Part shown: positions 49,985-52,363 of the stretch, one piece after another
How the letters are laid out: each line of letters begins with the position of its first letter
How positions within the stretch are numbered: position 1 is the first letter of the stretch
Source of the DNA: JBGSST01 sp041736915
GTDB lineage: Bacteria > Bdellovibrionota > FAC87 > UBA2466
Reading direction: 5' to 3'
DNA length: 52,363 bases
Assembly: GCA_041736915.1 (NCBI GenBank)
Contig: JBGSST010000259.1
Location: forward strand, 1-52,363
The notes under the pieces: model-generated
What the model saw: only the letters and a program-made list of their open reading frames with translations
The model's database searches: none
What the model was told of the DNA's origin: nothing
Program-made: the position numbers and the translations under genes

Positions 49985-51307
49985 CTAGCGCACGATGAGG
50001 TGGCTCGAGGTGATGTTGCCGCCGGAGGTTCCAAAGACCACGCGCTTGCCGTCTTCGGTGAAGTAGATGCGGTGGATTCCGGGCTTATCCTCGAAGACGT
50101 CGACCCATTCCGTTTTTCCTCCGGCGAGTGGACGGCGGCCGACTTTGTAGAAGGGCTTCGTCCTGACGAGAATATCCAAAAATTTTCCATCCGCTGTCGC
50201 GTGCAGATCGTGGATATGAAACCAATCGGCGGGAGGGTCGAACGGAATGTCGGTACTTTTCCCGTCACGCCCGATCCGTACCACCTTATCCGACTCTTTC
50301 TTGAAAACGGAGTTGCCGTCGTGAGCGAACGCGTAGGTCGGTTCGCCACTGATGCCGCTGAATACGATCCAGGTATGGGGACGGCCGAACTTGCCGTCGG
50401 GCAGCAAAGTGGCCGAAATGAGCTCTTTCCGGGCGGAGTGATCCTCGAAGCCAGTGTCTCCGGAAATGTAATAGTCCCGCGTTCCCGGTACGCGATTCCA
50501 GTTGGGCCAGGTGTGCGGTGCCTCCAGCGCCACGCCGTGGAACTTGCGCGACAGCATTTTCACGGTGCCGGCCTTGGTATCGAACAGAAAAACTCCGTCG
50601 GGGTAAAGGTAGGAGGCAAGCCACTGGTGTGGCTCCGGCCCCGGGCGCAATTCGGTCAGTCTGGCTTTGGAAAACTGCGAGAAGGGCCAGTCCAGCAGCC
50701 CCCGCTTGCGCTCGATCTCGGCAAGCGGTTTGCCCAGCGGCGAGCCCGGCGAACTTTTGTAGGTACGCAGCCCGACGCCGTAACTTTTTGCCACGGCAAT
50801 CGTGTCATTCTCTTCGCTCACGGCGATGTATTCCGAACTCCAGCCGTTCGGCAGCGTGCCAATATGAATCTGCAAACCAGTTTGTAAATCGGCCAGCTCG
50901 ATGCCGCCTTTCGGGGATGGGAACTGGATCCAGCGCCGCTGACCGCGGTGTTCGGTCGGAAAGTGCAGGGTAAGCTTTTCATTCTCACCCACGGCCTCTT
51001 TCACGACGGCTTGCGCCACCGCTTGTCCACCATAGTGTGCGCTGCCCGACTCGAACAGGGCTTGCATCACGGCCGGCGTTAGCCAGTTCTTTTTCTGCAA
51101 CATCTTCTCGAAGTCGTGCAGACGCTTGCTCAGCACGTCGGGATCTTTCAAAACTTCGAGCAGCTTCCGGTGGGTTTGCCTAATCAACTCGATCGGCGGC
51201 GGCGCGTCCGGCCCCGCGCCCAGATAAGCGACGCTGAACGCACACGATCCCCACGCGGGGCTGGCGACAAGCAGGCAACCAAGCCAAGCTTGCCGAAGGA
51301 GGTTCAC
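49985..51307 (-). CDS. Exported propeller-like protein, paralogue 3
   Basis: 440 residues from GTG 51307, only 3 bases after the greA stop. The signal peptide is LLRQAWLGCLLVASPAWGS. The family signature is IRQTHRKLLEVLKDPD..FEKMLQKKNWLTPAVMQALF, then beta-propeller-like repeats (IAVSEENDTIAVAKS, FAHDGNSVFKKE, YFTEDGKRVVFGTSGGNITS). Its last residues (SSHLIVR) resemble those of paralogue 2 (ESRLLVPHDAN). It lies between greA and paralogue 2. No enzyme motif is seen. Confidence 0.68.
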   Translation of the reverse strand: MNLLRQAWLGCLLVASPAWGSCAFSVAYLGAGPDAPPPIELIRQTHRKLLEVLKDPDVLSKRLHDFEKMLQKKNWLTPAVMQALFESGSAHYGGQAVAQAVVKEAVGENEKLTLHFPTEHRGQRRWIQFPSPKGGIELADLQTGLQIHIGTLPNGWSSEYIAVSEENDTIAVAKSYGVGLRTYKSSPGSPLGKPLAEIERKRGLLDWPFSQFSKARLTELRPGPEPHQWLASYLYPDGVFLFDTKAGTVKMLSRKFHGVALEAPHTWPNWNRVPGTRDYYISGDTGFEDHSARKELISATLLPDGKFGRPHTWIVFSGISGEPTYAFAHDGNSVFKKESDKVVRIGRDGKSTDIPFDPPADWFHIHDLHATADGKFLDILVRTKPFYKVGRRPLAGGKTEWVDVFEDKPGIHRIYFTEDGKRVVFGTSGGNITSSHLIVR

Positions 51308-51310
51308 CGG

Positions 51311-51784
51311 TTACTCGTACCGGATGCTGAGTACTTCGTACTCGACGGTGCCCTTGGGCACCTTTACCGACACGGCGTCGCCAGCTTTTTTATTCAGCAG
51401 CTGACGGGCCACGGGCGAGTCAATCGAAAGGCGGCCCAACTTGATGTCGGCCTCTTCGCTGCCCACGATGTGATAAACCTTTTTCTCTTCCGTGTCGGAG
51501 TCCTGCAGCTCCACGATCACACCGAACACGATCTTGTCCGACTTGATGGTAGAGGTGTCGATGACCAAGGCACGGGCCAGCTTGTCTTCGATATCCTTGA
51601 TGCGGCCTTCGATGAACGCCTGCTTTTCCTTGGCGGCATCGTACTCGGCGTTTTCCGACAGATCGCCGTGCGCGCGGGCGGTAGCAATCTCGGTGATTAC
51701 CTGCGGACGTTCCACGGACTTGAGCTTCTTCAGCTCTTCGTCCAGCTTCGCCTTACCCTGTACGGTCATCGGAACTTGGCTCAT
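51311..51784 (-). CDS. greA: Transcription elongation factor GreA
   Basis: 157 residues, the standard length. The N-terminal coiled coil carries the acidic tip ARAHGDLSENAEYDAAKEKQ, which enters the RNA polymerase secondary channel and stimulates cleavage of backtracked RNA. The C-terminal FKBP-like domain has YHIVGSEEADIKLGRLSIDS and SPVARQLLNKKAGD, the GreA rather than GreB pattern. It lies 4 bases after the carB stop, an arrangement seen in several proteobacterial lineages. Confidence 0.96.
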   Translation of the reverse strand: MSQVPMTVQGKAKLDEELKKLKSVERPQVITEIATARAHGDLSENAEYDAAKEKQAFIEGRIKDIEDKLARALVIDTSTIKSDKIVFGVIVELQDSDTEEKKVYHIVGSEEADIKLGRLSIDSPVARQLLNKKAGDAVSVKVPKGTVEYEVLSIRYE

Positions 51785-51788
51785 ATGA

Positions 51789-52363
51789 TTACTGGCGCTC
51801 CTGCAAACAATGCGTCTCGATGGGGATCCTCTTCAGCTCCCCAATCGCCTGTACGCCGGCTTTCGCCGCCGCAATGGTCGTAAAGTAGCAGAGATTACGC
51901 AATAACGTGGCGCGCCGCAACTCAAGAGCCGCCCCCACCTCGTGTACGCCCAGGGCGGACGTGTTGATAACGAGCTGGATGTCCCCGTTTTTAATGAGAT
52001 CCACGACGTGCGGCCGGCCTTCATTTACCTTGTTTACGGTGGTCACATTGACCCCGTGCTGGCTCAAATAAGCCGAGGTTCCGCGGGTGGCGATGAGGTG
52101 AAAGCCCAAATCGCCAAGCTGTTTGGCCAACGGCAGCAGGATCTCCTTGTCCGAATCGCGTACGGAAAGGAAGGCGGTGCCCTGGAAGGGCAGGCGCGTG
52201 CCAGTACCCAAACTGGCCTTTCCAAAGGCCTCGGCGATGGTCTTGCCAACCCCCATCACCTCACCGGTGGACCGCATTTCGGGCCCCAGGATGATGTCGG
52301 TGTTAGAGAAACGCTGGAAGGGGAAAACCGCTTCCTTCACGTAGACCAGATTCTTCGCCATGG
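51789..52363 (-). CDS. carB: Carbamoyl-phosphate synthase large subunit, C-terminal part
   Basis: About 191 codons of the 3' end; the frame continues beyond the right edge, so the ATG near 52361 is an internal Met. The visible part includes the end of the second ATP-grasp half (YVKEAVFPFQRF, GPEMRSTGEVMG) and the MGS-like allosteric domain (AFLSVRDSDKEILLPLAKQL, LIATRGTSAYLSQHGV, INTSALGVHEVGAALELRRA). It makes carbamoyl phosphate for pyrimidines and arginine. The protein ends ETHCLQERQ, 4 bases before greA. Confidence 0.95.
   Translation of the reverse strand, partial: MAKNLVYVKEAVFPFQRFSNTDIILGPEMRSTGEVMGVGKTIAEAFGKASLGTGTRLPFQGTAFLSVRDSDKEILLPLAKQLGDLGFHLIATRGTSAYLSQHGVNVTTVNKVNEGRPHVVDLIKNGDIQLVINTSALGVHEVGAALELRRATLLRNLCYFTTIAAAKAGVQAIGELKRIPIETHCLQERQ

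Noticed and set aside
49915..50349. N-terminal extension of the propeller-like protein ending at 48559
   Set aside because: The extension overlaps the preceding paralogue in another frame; ATG 49914 gives a clean signal peptide and ribosome binding site.

Overview
The window is a gene-dense, moderately GC-rich chromosomal segment of a Gram-negative bacterium. The secretin, the many cleavable signal peptides and the housekeeping genes (prs, rplY, pth, ychF, recG, greA, carB) show this. My best guess from gene content is Bdellovibrionota or a related former deltaproteobacterial lineage: a Tad pilus, partner-switching plus c-di-GMP signalling, sigma-54 promoters and many lineage-specific secreted proteins. 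This is inference, not a database result. No rRNA, tRNA, CRISPR array, insertion sequence or prophage was seen. TAG, TAA and TGA are all used as stops, and GTG and TTG starts are common.

Layout. 1-4517: the end of an operon with a 5'-truncated Asn/Asn/Gly-repeat protein, two type IV-pilin-like minor pilins and a secreted EF-hand-type calcium-binding protein. 4503-5966 (minus): a multi-spanning GT-C type glycosyltransferase. 6029-10330: a signalling operon with a membrane sensor carrying a degenerate PP2C/SpoIIE domain, a HATPase anti-sigma-type kinase, a STAS protein with a Cys4 knuckle, and a PAS-GGDEF diguanylate cyclase. 10369-12333 (minus): an S41 tail-specific protease. 12678-22746: a compact Tad/Flp pilus operon with a strong sigma-70 promoter, three Flp-like pilins, CpaA, two TadE-like proteins, two CpaB paralogues, the CpaC secretin, a TadZ-TadA fusion ATPase and one TadB. 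A TraB/TIKI-like secreted protein sits where TadC might be expected. 22875-28940: an RHS/YD-repeat protein, a small Lys/Ala-rich protein, a 1213-residue GltD-like plus PyrK-like (NfnB-NfnA-type) fusion flavoprotein and its thioredoxin-like [2Fe-2S] ferredoxin. 28981-33024: three exported proteins of unknown function. 33069-36499: prs, rplY, pth, ychF. 36593-38190: a family 2 glycosyltransferase and a membrane protein. 38205-39176 (minus): a KAS III-like gene broken by an in-frame TAG. 39202-39717: a non-coding region with a long perfect palindrome, a near-perfect sigma-54 promoter and a rho-independent terminator that together predict a ~150-nt small RNA. 39718-43238 (minus): YyaL/DUF255, Rieske ferredoxin and glycosyltransferase operon. 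43291-45384 (minus): an exported metallophosphoesterase behind a second sigma-54 promoter. 45570-48445 (minus): recG and an atypical SDR. 48559-52363 (minus): carB (partial), greA and two paralogous exported propeller-like proteins, ended by a strong hairpin terminator.

The most unusual items are the sigma-54-driven small RNA with its palindromic upstream region, the TadZ-TadA fusion, the inactive-looking phosphatase in a partner-switching/c-di-GMP operon, the NfnBA-like fusion flavoprotein, and the KAS III-like gene that has both a nonsense codon and swapped catalytic His/Asn positions.
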